From NCBI GenBank assembly GCA_900554565.1, contig USHX01000029.1, forward strand, positions 1 to 14,824: a stretch of DNA of 14,824 nt, written 5' to 3'. Shown piece by piece: positions 14,457-14,824 of this stretch. Position numbers and translations under genes: made by a program. How positions within the stretch are numbered: the stretch's first letter is position 1; every line of letters begins with the position of its first letter. Origin of the DNA: an uncultured Clostridium sp. (GTDB taxonomy: Bacteria; Bacillota; Clostridia; TANB77; CAG-508). Below the pieces are notes generated by a model that was not told where the DNA came from, did no database searches, and worked only from the letters and a program-made list of their open reading frames with translations.

Positions 14457-14824
14457 TTATTTTTTGCTTTTGCTAACTAATTTTCTAGGACCTTTTCTTG
14501 TTCTAGCATTAGTTTTTGTTCTTTGACCTCTTACTGGTAATCCTCTTCTATGTCTTAATCCTCTGTAGCATCCGATTTCTGTAAGTCTTTTTATGTTTAA
14601 TGCTACTTCTCTTCTTAAATCACCTTCAACTGTATAAGATTCATCTATTGCTTTTCTTATATCGTTTACTTGTTCATCTGTTAAGTCTTTTACTCTTATG
14701 TCTGGATTAACTCCTGCTTTTTCAAGAATTTTTCTAGAACTTGATACTCCTATTCCATAAATGTATGTTAGTCCTATTTCTACTCTTTTTTCTTTAGGTA
14801 AATCTACTCCTGCTATACGAGCCA
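14457..14824 (-). CDS. rpsM: Ribosomal protein S13, complete except for the first base of its start codon
   Basis: S13 (uS13) is in the head of the small subunit and contacts the P-site tRNA and the large subunit. The window ends inside the start codon: the first readable bases are TG, followed by codons for ARIAGVDLPKEKRVEIGLTY. This means 122 residues, the normal length. Family marks are YIYGIGVSSSRKIL, NIKRLTEIGCYRGLRHRRGL and PVRGQRTKTNARTRKGPRK near the C-terminus. It is the first gene seen of the alpha operon; in related genomes infA and rpmJ precede it. Confidence 0.98.
   Translation of the reverse strand, partial: ARIAGVDLPKEKRVEIGLTYIYGIGVSSSRKILEKAGVNPDIRVKDLTDEQVNDIRKAIDESYTVEGDLRREVALNIKRLTEIGCYRGLRHRRGLPVRGQRTKTNARTRKGPRKLVSKSKK

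Overview
The window is very AT-rich and every gene I can support lies on the minus strand, so transcription runs from high to low coordinates. It looks like chromosomal DNA of a low-GC member of the Clostridia (Firmicutes/Bacillota). The reasons are the spoVT-type sporulation regulator, the Bacillus/Clostridium class III fructose bisphosphatase, a CIRCE-controlled groES-groEL operon, strong AGGAGG ribosome binding sites, AGA as the dominant arginine codon, and a ribosomal protein L17 with a long internal insertion of a kind I recall from clostridial genomes. The species cannot be named from this sequence.

Layout, in order of transcription (right to left). (1) 14824-11683 is the end of the ribosomal alpha operon, rpsM-rpsK-rpsD-rpoA-rplQ, closed by a strong terminator at 11615-11663. 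(2) 11535-10213 is an accessory patch: a small membrane-anchored protein resembling the first half of a glycosyltransferase, then two tandem overlapping paralogs of unknown function with their own good promoter and terminator. (3) 10141-3272 is a probable four-gene operon, recD2-comF-KAP NTPase-fbp, with gaps of only 5, 24 and 14 bases. (4) 3144-1745 holds spoVT and an HD-domain phosphohydrolase, each followed by a hairpin terminator. (5) 1536-1 is groES and the first three quarters of groEL, behind a promoter and a CIRCE operator.

The most striking observation is in region 3. Two of its genes, recD2 and the KAP-type NTPase, are each broken by one extra base, and the two breaks look alike. 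In both, the original-frame codon at the break is CGG, the correct continuation is in the +1 frame, and skipping the C makes the next codon GGA (glycine). The restored residues belong to conserved motifs: the Walker A loop GEWGSGKT of the NTPase and the HKAQGSEFD motif of the helicase. No other in-frame CGG occurs in any housekeeping gene here. The only two others are one each in the foreign-looking paralogs of region 2. Either these are two similar sequence errors, or true mutations, or the ribosome shifts +1 at a poorly decoded CGG. The last would be a new recoding behaviour, and it is testable.

No tRNA, rRNA, CRISPR array, insertion sequence or attachment site was seen. No stretch longer than about 160 bases lacks a gene.
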